From: Sporothrix humicola
Lineage: Eukaryota > Ascomycota > Sordariomycetes > Ophiostomatales > Ophiostomataceae
Direction of reading: 5' to 3'
NCBI GenBank assembly: GCA_021396245.1
Contig: WNYE01000096.1
Coordinates: forward strand, 90,623-154,622
Length of the DNA stretch: 64,000 bases
In this document: piece after piece, positions 1 through 10,191 of the stretch
Numbering within the stretch: position 1 is the stretch's first letter
Layout of the letters: each line of letters begins with the position of its first letter
The notes under the pieces: generated by a model
Told to the model about the DNA's origin: nothing
The model's input: the letters and a program-made list of their open reading frames with translations, nothing else
Databases searched by the model: none
Program-made: the position numbers and the translations under genes

Positions 1-2075
1 ATTTCGTCCTGGTGCAGTGGTTGAGGGTGATCATGCTGGCAAGGAAACGGCCGAAGATGACACATCGAGATGGTCAACGAGTTTACGGCCAAGTTGTTTA
101 GTCATCTGGATGATGCAGAACATTGTGTCTTGAGGAGCCTTTCTGGTACTGCTCAGGAACATCCGTGTACTCCGGCACGAAATCACCAAAAATCCCAATG
201 ACCAAAATACCGGCAGCTCCAACAAAGACTCAATGCCGGCGTGCAGTCAGTGGGTGAAGAGCATCTTGAGAAGATCTTGGTGAGCTGGTTGGTGGGCGGT
301 ATCCATCGCCTCAGCAATGTGCCAAGTCGTACGTGAGTGTCGAGCCAATATCTATGGCTCGTGCTGATGCTTGCTGGTCGCTGTGGATGTGACAGTGATC
401 GGAGATTGATAAAGTCTGTCGATTGCCAAAGCGAGAGGTGCAAAACGCGCGCTGAGCACAAGAAGAGACTGTTGCTGAGGCCCGGTGTCGTGGACATGTG
501 AGTGAATGCTGGAGAGTCTCTGAATTGGTTGAAACATCGTCAGACCGCAACGAGAAGCTGGGGTAGTTGCCCATAGTGTTGAACGGGTCAACGCGTCGGG
601 GCTTGGAAGTAGGCTGCAATGGCACAGGAGCGCGAGGTTTATGTAGTTGTATGTCGACTCGGGGGGTCCATCACGCTCTTATTCGTATGGAAGTGTAGCA
701 ATCTATCGACAGGCTGAACGAAGTGCCACAAATGAGCAGACCACCATCAATCGCAGGCTGGGACGAGTAGGGCTGGAGAGAGACATAGTGCCAGTCGAGG
801 CCATCTTGAAGACACTCTGTCTGTAGTATCGGTGGTTGAAAGATTAGCAACTGTTCATTCATCAAGGCCCTTGCATGTGTCCAACATACCTGCAGAAGCA
901 GATTTGCCCTTGCAGATGCAGTATGGCGGCCAGCCTTCACTACCAGTGATAAGGTGTAGCCCCCCGGGAATTATTCTAGGTATCTCATGACATCGTGACG
1001 GAGAACGGCGCTTGCTTCGTCTCGAGGAGAATGTGTCCGTCATTCCGGGATGTCGTTGCAAGTCTTGGCCGTTGAACTTGGACATATAACCGAGAACAAC
1101 GTTGGTCGTATTCGAAATGGTAACCCAGGATCAAAGGGCTGAACTTTCCAGTTATGAGGCCGTCTCAACACGCTTTCCAGATGAACTGTGATAGAAATCT
1201 GAGCGGCTGAGCGAGGTAAAAGGGTGGTCCTGGCGGCACAGCCGCGCCAGGACGAAGAATGCCAAATATAAACTGCATAACCATGCGCTCAATGTGATTG
1301 GGGATGGCAGTGGCCAGGCCTGGCTGGAGGGCCAGGGCCAGGGCCAGGGCCAGAAGGTGGCCGTAGGCAGGGTGGACAGAGAATCTGTCGACTGGGTCTA
1401 TGGAAAACAAAGAGAAATAAAATTTGAGAAAGACTGGGCGGATCGAGACGGTAATATAGAGAAATCAATACGACAGGGCAGAAGAAAATGGGGGGATGTT
1501 GGCCAGGCAGAAAGTCGACGCAAATTCTTCCATGACTTTCTGTGGCAGTCTCTACAATTGATTTCCAAGCAAATTCACAAATTCTAAGAGCAATTGGGAG
1601 TGAAACATACGACGAAAGTGTGAAAGTCGCACTGTTTGCTGTATGTCGCTGTTGCCTTGGTCTACTTGAGCGACACCCCTCTCTTTGTTTTGGTACGAAA
1701 AAGGGGTGTAAACAAACAAACATGAAGTGGCCTCATTATGTCCAAGATGTTCCAACAACTACTTCCAACACTCTGTCTCACGGCAGTTGCAATTACATTC
1801 TACGCAGAATAATTTGTTCCCAGGCGTGATCCAATTAGTAGTTTGCCAACAGTAATTATTCGTTTTATTATGGATGCCCAACCCACGCAGTATGATATCA
1901 AACCGGCAGTTCCAAATGGGCTTCCAAATGCGTATGTCCAGACACCAAGTTCCAAAACCAAGACAAGTGATGAATGCCCGATCTTGTCTCGATGCATCCA
2001 ATGATCCCTTTGAGTCCAAAAGTATGACGTATCTTCAAACAAAAATAACAAACGCTTTCTGTCTACCATCCCACC
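1..2075. other. Stretch without a supported gene
   Basis: Several overlapping short open frames occur on the minus strand between about 30 and 1720, but none shows a recognisable domain, and their frames conflict. No clear donor/branch/acceptor sets join them into a gene. A short GGGCCA tandem run lies near 1337-1355. The segment could be 3' flanking DNA of MGS1 plus a decayed gene or unannotated UTR. Confidence 0.5.
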
Positions 2076-3968
2076 TCAGTCTTCCAGGTCTGGATCGACT
2101 GCTGTCCCTAGGTCTCTTCCCTCCAAGAAACTGCGCCCCAGCAGATCGTCCGGCAGGTAGTCCTGCTGGACACGGCCATTCAGGTAGTTGGGGTTGTATT
2201 TGTACTCCTTGCCGTAGCCGAGCTCCTTCATGAGGCGGGTGGGCGCGTTGCGCAGGTGGATGGGTATGGGGAGCGAGGCGACGCCCGGTTCGCGCAGGGC
2301 CGCAAAGGCATTGTTGAGGCCGCGGTAGGCGCGTGTGCTCTTTGGTGCCAAGGCTAGGGCGACGGCGCAGTGGGCGAGCGGGATGCGGGCTTCGGGCATG
2401 CCGATCTGCTGGGTGGCGGTGTAGGCGGCGGTGGCCAGGGGCAAAAGGGTCGAATCGGCCAGGCCGACGTCCTCAGAGGCAATGACGACCATGCGGCGGG
2501 CGACAAACAGGGGATCCTCGCCGGACTGGAGCATGCGGGCCAAGTAATAAAGAGTGGCATCCGGGTCAGAGCCGCGCACGGACTTGTGGAAGGCGGAGAT
2601 GGTGTCGTAGTGCTGGTCGCCGGCGCGGTCGTACACGAGAGTTTTTGTGAGGGCAGCCTTCAGGTCTTCTTTTGTGAGCGGCGAGCCAGATTCTTTTGGC
2701 CGTGCGGCAATGGACAGGGCGAGTTCCAGCAGGTTGAGGGCGGTGCGGGCGTCGCCGTCGGAAAAGGCAGCGAGGTAGCCAAGCAGTTCGCGGTCGATAA
2801 GCGGCGAAAGTGTGCCTGGTCGTTGTGATGGCGCATCCTCTTCCTTTTCTTCTTTTGACTCTTCGTCTTTATCCTCCCCCATATCCACATCGACGCCCGT
2901 CTCTTCCCGTACCGCCCGCGCCAATATACGCTGCACATCCTCCTTTGTGAGGGACGCCAACGTGAACGTCCGACATCTAGACAGAAGAGCGTTAACAATT
3001 CTGAACGATGGATTCTCTGTGGTGGCCCCGATCAGGGTGATCGTCCCCGCCTCCACCGGCTTCAAAAACACGTCCTGCTGCGCTTTCGTGAACCGGTGGA
3101 TCTCGTCGCAAAACAGAATCGTCTTGCGGCCCGTCAGCGACAGCTCGTTGGCCGCGTCCTGGAACAGCTTCTTGCACTCGGCAACGCCGCCGCTGCTCGT
3201 GGCGTTCATCTCGACGAAACGGCTGCCGACGCGCTGGGCAATGCAGCGGGCAATAGTCGTCTTGCCGGTGCCGGAGCCGCCCCACAGGATCATGGAGGGC
3301 ACTCTGTCCGACTCGATCAGGGCACGCAAGACGCCATTGGGCCCGACCAGCTCTTGCCCGCAGACGTCGTCCAGCGAGCTGGGGCGCATGCGCTCGGCGA
3401 GCGGGGCGGCTCTCTGTGTGCGGGAGCGTTTGGCGGAGGGGAGGGCGGACGCCGACGGTGCAGCTCCGTTTGTGCTTGTGTTTGCTGTCTCTCCATTGGC
3501 ATGCTCCTGAGTCGGCGAGTGCCCTGGCCCTTCTTCAAACGTGCGCTTCTTTGAACCTCCACCGCCTCCTTGTGATGCAATCGGCAGCGTAAACGTCTGG
3601 CCGTTCGTGGCGCCCGTCTGTGGAGTCGTCTTCTTTGTGCTCAGCGTGCCGTTTGTACCGTTGCTGTGTGTCCCATTCGTCCCATTCGCCCCTTGTGAGC
3701 TTTGTTGCCGTTTGGCCGCGGGTGTCTGGAAGAACGTTGACGCCGACCGCTTCTGCTGCGAGCTGGAAGCGAGGGACGGCGAGCTGGGCGGTGGTGTTGG
3801 TCGTTTGGCTCCGGCCTCGGTCCCGTTTGTATTTGCCTCTGCACCCTCTTCGACAACATGCGTCTCGCACCCAGCATCCAGATGGGCATTGATGTCGGCC
3901 GGGCGGACGTGTTTGGTGCAGATGGGGCAGTCGACGACCGATGCCTGACCGGCCGGCCGGGCGAACAT
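2076..3968 (-). CDS. MGS1: MGS1/WRNIP1-type AAA+ ATPase (DNA damage tolerance)
   Basis: This single-exon gene encodes 630 residues. A UBZ-type zinc finger sits at the N-terminus (C14, C17, H29, C34) and should bind ubiquitin, as on modified PCNA. A low-complexity Ser/Thr/Gly linker rich in NGTNGT units follows to about residue 190. The AAA+ module has Walker A GGSGTGKT near residue 231, Walker B ILFCDEIHRF near 288 and sensor motif GATTEN near 312. The C-terminal clamp-loader-like MgsA domain ends with YLPDDLLGRSFLEGRDLG, close to the usual family ending. An acidic insert of about 25 residues (DMGEDKDEESKEEKEEDA) interrupts the lid region. Known family members act in the nucleus at stalled replication forks with PCNA and polymerase delta. 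The start is the first ATG, immediately before the zinc finger. Length and architecture match fungal Mgs1, so the assignment is firm. Confidence 0.95.
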   Translation of the reverse strand: MFARPAGQASVVDCPICTKHVRPADINAHLDAGCETHVVEEGAEANTNGTEAGAKRPTPPPSSPSLASSSQQKRSASTFFQTPAAKRQQSSQGANGTNGTHSNGTNGTLSTKKTTPQTGATNGQTFTLPIASQGGGGGSKKRTFEEGPGHSPTQEHANGETANTSTNGAAPSASALPSAKRSRTQRAAPLAERMRPSSLDDVCGQELVGPNGVLRALIESDRVPSMILWGGSGTGKTTIARCIAQRVGSRFVEMNATSSGGVAECKKLFQDAANELSLTGRKTILFCDEIHRFTKAQQDVFLKPVEAGTITLIGATTENPSFRIVNALLSRCRTFTLASLTKEDVQRILARAVREETGVDVDMGEDKDEESKEEKEEDAPSQRPGTLSPLIDRELLGYLAAFSDGDARTALNLLELALSIAARPKESGSPLTKEDLKAALTKTLVYDRAGDQHYDTISAFHKSVRGSDPDATLYYLARMLQSGEDPLFVARRMVVIASEDVGLADSTLLPLATAAYTATQQIGMPEARIPLAHCAVALALAPKSTRAYRGLNNAFAALREPGVASLPIPIHLRNAPTRLMKELGYGKEYKYNPNYLNGRVQQDYLPDDLLGRSFLEGRDLGTAVDPDLED

Positions 3969-4754
3969 TGTGGGAGTGTGTGGGAGTGTCGACAGAAGAA
4001 TCGAAAGGTATGCCGTGGACGGATGTCGTCAAAGGTAGGTTAATTCGTGTTCGTGGCAATGTCAGGAATGTCGTTGTCGACTGTGTCTCGTGTGGTTCTG
4101 TTTAATTGATTCGTTTTCGGTGTGTGCTGGCAACCACGTTGGAGACGCGTTTGTTTGCTCCCAGTTCACAAAAAGGAAGGCGGCAGACGTGACGCGCGCT
4201 AAACTACAGGGGGTCTGGGTACCTTTTTGGGGGGGCAAGACATTCAGGGCAGCCACGAGTGCTGCCAGCCTGTCGTGGAAAAAAAGTCGCCACTGCCGCA
4301 CCTGCGTCATTGGACCGTTTTCGCTTCCCGCCCACTGAACAGCAAAACCCGGGCGGGGACTGGCGGCTCAACCAGACGATCGGTTAGAGGGATTCACGAT
4401 GCCAGAAAACGAAAGTTGATATTTTGTCCAGTTCAATTGATCCTATCACTAGTTCCCTGATGAATGCTTGCAATGCAATGAAGAAAGGGCCATGCTATTC
4501 TATGAAAACGTAATGAAAAACTTGGGAGAGGAAATAAAAGTTTAAAAGATACACGAGACATTATGCTTCGTTATGTAGGATTGGAGGTGCAGAACGGTGG
4601 TCTGACATTCCGTTTCCGTATCCGTTTGTAGGGAAGAAATAAGGTGAGGTGAGGTGAGCCTCCTGCGGCTCTTTTGACGACAAAAAAAATCGAGATCTGG
4701 CCGCCCGTAAGCCCAGCCTCACCTCAGCGAATCACCGTCGCAATTCAACCTCAT
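3969..4754. other. Intergenic region MGS1-ISA1
   Basis: About 790 bp lies between two minus-strand genes. It should contain the MGS1 promoter and leader and the ISA1 3' end. I see no conserved motif that I can name, only a short GAGGT repeat near 4642-4656. Confidence 0.5.
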
Positions 4755-5737
4755 CTACACCATAAACGACTCGCCGCAGCCGCATTCTTCCTCTGCAGGG
4801 GGTTAGCAATTGTCAAATCAAAATAAGTTGTAGTCGGCGGGAGTGACTTACTGATATTCGGGTTCCGGAACACAAAGCGCTGGTTCAGCTTATCCTCGAC
4901 CCAGTCCATCTCGCTGCCGATAATGCTAAACAGCGCCTTGCTGTCCACCAGCACCTTGACGCCGTCCTGCTCCACCATTTCGTCAAACGCGCCCGGCTTC
5001 TCCACGTACTCGAGGTTGTACGCCAACCCGCTGCACCCGCGGTTGCGCACGCCGACCTTGATGAGCTTGGGCTCGGGCCCTTCCAAGAGCTCGCGGACTT
5101 GTTCGACGGCGGCGGGCGTCAGGCGCATGGCGGCCTTGCGCGGGGTGCGGAGTCTGGAGGGGCGTTTCTTGGGTGTCGCAGGCGCCGGCGCAGCCGGTGT
5201 AGGAGCCGCGGCGGCTGCCTTTGGTTCCTCCTTTGGCGCCTCCTTTGGCGTCTCCTTCACGGGTGTAGGCGCCGGCGTTGTCTGCGCCTGGTAGACCTCC
5301 TTGACCTCCTTCATCTCCTTGGCCTTGGCTGGCGACTCGACCGGCACGACGGGCGACGGCGGCGGTGGTGGGCGCATGGTCATGGGCGATTTGGGGTCGG
5401 TGTAGAGCGAGTAGCGCGTGTAGGCAGTTTTAGGGGAGGTGGAGGAGGTGGAGGAGGAGGTCGAAGAAGATTCTGTCGTCGACGATTGTTGTTGTTGCTC
5501 AGCCGCCTGCGCGAATGGCGGTGGCCGTTGTGCGGCGGCTGTGCTCGACAGGTACCGGCGACGCTGTTGCGAGGGTGCTGCGGGCGCTGACGCTGCCGGC
5601 GACGATGTGCTGCTCCGGCCAAAGAGGCCGAGTTGTTGCTGTTGCCGCTGCTGCTGGAGGCGCCATTGCCGGACGAGGCCCTGGCGGCAGAAGAGGCAGG
5701 CCGACTCGACCGATCGCCGAGGGAGGAGCGAGTTCAT
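4755..5737 (-). CDS. ISA1: ISA1/ISCA1-type mitochondrial iron-sulfur assembly protein
   Basis: There are two exons on the minus strand: 5737-4852 and 4792-4755. The 59 bp intron (4793-4851) has donor GTAAGT, branch GCTAAC and acceptor CTGCAG. Splicing gives 307 residues and replaces a read-through tail with IKEECGCGESFMV, the canonical A-type scaffold ending. The HesB-like domain covers about residues 202-307. The three family cysteines are present: one in RGCSGLAYN (about C235), plus C299 and C301. The first 200 residues are an Arg/Gln-rich mitochondrial presequence followed by a long Pro/Ala/Ser linker, longer than in yeast Isa1 but common in filamentous fungi. The family matures [4Fe-4S] proteins in the matrix together with Isa2 and Iba57. 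The start is the first ATG, giving a leader with Arg and hydrophobic residues (MNSLLPRRSVESACLFCRQG). Confidence 0.93.
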
Positions 5738-6641
5738 TGTGTGTGTGTGCGGTGTTGTGACGTAGAAATGCGGTGTGTCGAGCGAAGCGAGGACGAAAAG
5801 ACAAAAAAAAATGTTGTTATCGGTAAGTTGGTAAGGTGGATGTGAAAGGTTGGATTTCTAAGAAAGTAGGTCCAGAAATGCGGCGGTCGAAAAGTTGATG
5901 GGAAACGGCTCTAGCCGGGTTTGCGCTTTGCTTTTTCCTTTTTGCTATTGATGAATGATCAGGAACGGAGCTCTTTTTCATTGAGGAGGACGTCAGTCTA
6001 GGGCGCTGTGGGTGGCTTTTCCAGGTCTTCTCCAGTACGTTTACACTGAAAATGGGACGACAATTGGGGCCAAAACGGACAGTGCGAGGTCATGTGTTGT
6101 CTGTTCAGAGAAAGCACTGTGCTGCCGACTTTGACCGGGCCAATGACAGGCGCCGCAATGGTCAAGAATGGTCAAGAGTCCACTTGACGTTTGGTGTATA
6201 TTCGCCCCCAGCACCTGGACTCGCCATGGACCGACGCTTGGCTGGTAATTACGAGCGGATTTTACAGTGCGCCTTTCTGCCCCTGGACAGGCCAAAATAG
6301 CGGCCGTCACAACAACACCACATAGCCGAACTGGACCTGGGGAATTGGCAACCATTGACATCACACTATGAATGGTCATCATTCCTTCGGAGTATTTTGA
6401 TTCGGAGGTATATCGGCCGCGATTTATATATTCGAACTCAAAGTAACCATTTATATATTCGAACTCAAAGTAACCAATGGTATTTCGAACAATTGCAGCT
6501 CTATAGAAGGAAATACAAGAAAAGAATACAGCCTTGCTCATTCGTCTTTTTTTGGAAACAAAACCCAAAACGCCAGTGCTCATGATAACGAGAAATTTGA
6601 ACGAAAACAACTGCAGAAGCAGCGGTTGACTGCTACCCAGG
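5738..6641. other. Intergenic region ISA1-ARMH3
   Basis: About 900 bp contains the ISA1 leader and the ARMH3 3' end. The only structure I see is a 27 bp tandem duplication at 6422-6475, listed separately. Confidence 0.5.
6422..6475. repeat. 27 bp tandem duplication
   Basis: Two perfect adjacent copies of a 27 bp AT-rich unit occupy 6422-6448 and 6449-6475. The unit begins ATTTATATATTCGAACTC and ends AGTAACC. A fragment of the unit (ATTTCGAAC) follows shortly after. This is probably a recent local duplication in non-coding DNA. Confidence 0.9.
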
Positions 6642-8915
6642 TCACTCTTCCGCCTCCACTTTGTGCTTCACATCCGTCACCGCCGTCCGCGCCACCTTTT
6701 TTAGGAGCGTCCGCTCGTCCGCCTCGCGGTACTTTTCCCACCCGTCAAGGCCGGCCGTCGCCTGGATGCTCAGCGTCTCATAGCCTTGCTTGATGACCTC
6801 GGCCACCTGCAGGCTGGTGAGCGTGGACCCGGACCCGGACGACACGCCCTTGATGCGGCCGCCTTTGCCGCCCTTGGCGCCCTCGGCCAGCAACTGCTTG
6901 TAGTGGGCGTTGACGCTGAGGAGGGTGTCGATGCTGTTGGTGGGCGCTCCCGGGCCGGCACCCGTGGGTCTTGCTCCAATGGTGCCCGGTGCCGGGATGG
7001 CGGCGCCGCCGAGCTGGTAGGTGTCGCGAAACTTTTCGAGGACCTCGCCTGTCTCGACAATCTTGTAGAAGAGGTCGTCGTACGACGCGGGGGTGGGCAG
7101 GAACGCCTCGCCAGCCGACAGGCCCAGCGCCAACAAATTGACGACGTGGTCCACCAGCGTGTCCAGTTGGGGCGTCATGGAGCCGCCGGGAGACGTCGCC
7201 GAATTTGGTCCAGCCGGCCCGCGCAGGTCGGCCGCGTATGTCGTCAGGAACCGCACCAGCCCCAACAGTGCACGGAACAGGTCGGGCCAGTGTGCGTAGG
7301 CCAGCCGTGTGCGTGTACGCGACAAATGTGCCACCAATCTCAGCAAAATGCCGACCAACAAGGTGTACAGTCCAACGTCGAGCCTCCTCCGCAAGTTGTG
7401 CGTGATGCCGTCGACCATGGCGTCCAGGATACTGGCGGCGAGCGGCCGGCCGGACTTGACGAGTGGCAGGTGGGGTGCGCGTTGGCGACAGAGGCGCACG
7501 GCCACGCGGGCGTCGTCGTCGTTGCTGCACAAGCGTTTACAGAGCGCGGGGTCCTCCACCAGCAGCCGGAACACCATGAGACTGAGGTGGGCATAGAGTG
7601 TGGCGCGGGGTGAGCGGTGAGCGTGCTGGAGCAGGTAGGATGTGAGAGAAATAAAACTCGCGATGGGCGGTTCTGTCGAGTGGGTGGGTGGTTGTGATGG
7701 TGGTGCGGTTTGCGCCTTATCCTTGGACTGTGCTGGTTGTGGCCGCGCGCCGAGCGTCACGAGGTTGAAGCAAAACAGCTTGTTGGCATGCGTAAAGTCG
7801 TAGGTCGCCAGCAGCACGGCCGCGTCGTCGCCCGGCAGCTCGGCAAACATCTTCTTGGCCGTCTCGGCGTCGTAGACGGGTTTCGGCGGTGTCTTGCTGC
7901 TGCCGCCGAGGCCAATCATGCCCAGCGTATTTGACAGAGTCCAGCCTTCCGGCAGGTCCTCCTGGATGTCAATGTATTGTTGCCGCAGTCCACGGCACGC
8001 ATCGCCCACGCCCCACAGGATCGTATGGATCGCTTGTTCGTTAACAAAGTCGTTGAGGCGCAGCTGGTACGGGTTCTGGAACTCGAATTTGTTGTAGTTG
8101 GCCAGGAGGCCGACCAAGATGAAAGGGGACACGGTCGATGGAGAGTCAGTAATGGCCTGCAAGTCGGCGATGGTATTAGTATATGAAAACTCGGGAGGGC
8201 AATATGTCTGCCTGCTACGCAGGGTGCCTACTTTTATTATCGACGGAAACAGGTCGCGCTGGATAAAATACGTCAGCAGCGTCGTCTGATACGCCCCCGC
8301 CGTCACTGCCAGCGCCACGTCCACCGCATACCGCCGCATCGTCGCCGTTCGCCCGTGCCGCAGCAGCTGGTCCAGCGCCGCCACAAAGTCGGACAGCACC
8401 GCATCCACGCGGTCGAGCCCGGCCAGCAGGTCGATCACGTCCGACGACGGGTTGTTGTACTTTTTGCCGAGGGCGGCGGACAGGAACGTCGCCAAAGTGG
8501 CGAGGGTGTTTTCGATCGTGGAGGAAGAGTAGGTCGTCGCTGTTGGCGGCGCCCCGTTTACTATGTTCGTCCTGCTCAGGGGCAGGCGGCCGGTCGAGCC
8601 GTTTCGCCGGTGGCCGTTGGTGCCGTTATGGTGGCCATGGCCGTGAGTGACAGCTCCGCTACCGGCCAGCAGCACGGCCACGGCGCGCACAAACAGCTGC
8701 CGCGTCTGCACCTCGAGGGCGAGCAGAGCGCCAGCGGTCAGCGCATCCAACCTCTCCCTCAGTGCACGCCGGTCGGGCTTCAGCAGAAAAAACTCGGCCC
8801 AGAAGCCCTCGCCGGGGACATGGTCGGGGTGGTCGAGCAGCTCGTCGTAGAGCTGGACGATCTTGGGCTGGAAGGCCTCTGGCCGCGGCTGCTGCGTGAG
8901 CGGGGACTGCTCCAT
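6642..8915 (-). CDS. ARMH3: ARMH3 / DUF1741 (C10orf76-like) armadillo-like helical protein
   Basis: The frame is open from 8915 to 6642, but 8157-8231 is very probably a 75 bp phase-0 intron. It has donor GTAGGC, a TACTAATA branch and acceptor TTGCAG, and it contains no stop. Removing it joins RDLFPSIIK to AITDSPSTVSPFILVGLLAN and gives 732 residues. Exons are 8915-8232 and 8156-6642. The sequence is almost entirely helical. It contains the family signature LLANYNKFEFQNPYQLRLNDFVNE and a conserved N-terminal block (FWAEFFLLKPDRRALRERLDAL). A His/Gly/Asn-rich insert sits near residues 90-115. The human homologue binds GBF1 and PI4KB at the Golgi and supports PI4P production; a similar role here is inferred. 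There is no transmembrane segment or known enzymatic motif. The start ATG directly precedes the conserved block. Confidence 0.87.
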   Translation of the reverse strand: MEQSPLTQQPRPEAFQPKIVQLYDELLDHPDHVPGEGFWAEFFLLKPDRRALRERLDALTAGALLALEVQTRQLFVRAVAVLLAGSGAVTHGHGHHNGTNGHRRNGSTGRLPLSRTNIVNGAPPTATTYSSSTIENTLATLATFLSAALGKKYNNPSSDVIDLLAGLDRVDAVLSDFVAALDQLLRHGRTATMRRYAVDVALAVTAGAYQTTLLTYFIQRDLFPSIIKVGTLRSRQTYCPPEFSYTNTIADLQAITDSPSTVSPFILVGLLANYNKFEFQNPYQLRLNDFVNEQAIHTILWGVGDACRGLRQQYIDIQEDLPEGWTLSNTLGMIGLGGSSKTPPKPVYDAETAKKMFAELPGDDAAVLLATYDFTHANKLFCFNLVTLGARPQPAQSKDKAQTAPPSQPPTHSTEPPIASFISLTSYLLQHAHRSPRATLYAHLSLMVFRLLVEDPALCKRLCSNDDDARVAVRLCRQRAPHLPLVKSGRPLAASILDAMVDGITHNLRRRLDVGLYTLLVGILLRLVAHLSRTRTRLAYAHWPDLFRALLGLVRFLTTYAADLRGPAGPNSATSPGGSMTPQLDTLVDHVVNLLALGLSAGEAFLPTPASYDDLFYKIVETGEVLEKFRDTYQLGGAAIPAPGTIGARPTGAGPGAPTNSIDTLLSVNAHYKQLLAEGAKGGKGGRIKGVSSGSGSTLTSLQVAEVIKQGYETLSIQATAGLDGWEKYREADERTLLKKVARTAVTDVKHKVEAEE

Positions 8916-10191
8916 GGCAGGTTGTGTGTTTTCGCGAATAGGGGTAGATGGTGGGCTGTCGTTGAGGTCGCGTGCCGTCTGTCAATTGTATGTCAAGAGC
9001 TGTCTCGAATCCTGCAGCCTGTCCAGCTTCCAATTCCAGTCCGACGTCGTCCCTCGTGGGGGCGAGAATAGGGGGTCGTCGATATCGCAGATCGGGGAGG
9101 TGATGGAAGAACTGATAACAAACGATTGACGCTCGTAGGGGAATGGAAGTGGTCGTGCGTGGCGTTGAATCGTAGAACCGGGAACGTCGTTGGAGAGCTG
9201 TTGCAGATGTGCGCTGGAATCAAACAAAGTAACGAAAATAATAACAGCTGTATTAAGACGGGGGAAGGCGGACGCAGAACAGAGGACGGAGCACGATAGA
9301 ACACTCCTAGGTTTTGGTGAGGCTGAGTTTGGTCTGCGTTTGGCTGGTCTTTGGGCTCTTGCCTCCTTGCCTCGCCCGGAGGAATCCCTGTAGAGCATGT
9401 GCTCTGGGTCGCATGTCACCGCCTAAAACTACTAAACTGCTACGAGATTCGACTTGGCGCTATCTTTTGGTGCAAGACCCTTACCTGACTTCCAGCCCCT
9501 TTTTTCGTCCTAACCCCTACTCAAACGCTAAAAACGGACTTACGTGTCCACCCTGGAGCTTCCGTTGTTCGTTTTAGCGTTCTGAGGGGTCTGTTGGGGT
9601 ACTTACAAGATACGAGACGGTGAAGCTACGCTTCTACGACGACGGCATGCGGTCTTATTCAAACCAAAGACGGTAAGCCACCTTAGAAACCCCTTTGACG
9701 ACCTTTGAGTTAGCTGCAAGAGTCAAGTAGTGCCCATACTACAGATACAGAGTCGATAAAAATAAAGCTTTCATTGCTTGCTTCTGATGCTATCAACCGC
9801 CGTAAGGGCGTGCTGTCTCCTTTTGATAAAAATGCATATAAACCCAGGATAATTTGAATTGAACGCCACGAGGAAACAAATGTAGGAAAGAAACAGTAGA
9901 CAGGTAAAGACGTAGAATTGCGCCATTGATAAGGTGCCGTGCTGGCGAGGATGCTCCGAGAAAGAAGAATAGCTAAGCTAAAGAAGGAATAATAATAGGA
10001 ACGAGGAATAGGAAGAAAAGAAAAACCAGTAACGATGCAGGGTCGTAAACGTCGTTAAGAAAAATAGGGTTCATTGCTCCGCCCATGAAAAGAATAAGAG
10101 AAGAAGAAATTAAAAATGAGCGTATAGGAGGGTGAGTACGGAGTATAAGAATAGGTTGATAGAATGCTATTGCCGCCGACTTCGTTGGGGC
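8916..10191. other. Intergenic region, no gene seen
   Basis: This segment holds the presumed ARMH3 promoter and leader (8916 to about 9400) and the 3' flank of the 759-residue gene. Between 9400 and 10100 the DNA drops to mixed composition and lacks coding structure. One exact TACGGAGTA nonamer lies at 10137-10145. Confidence 0.45.
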
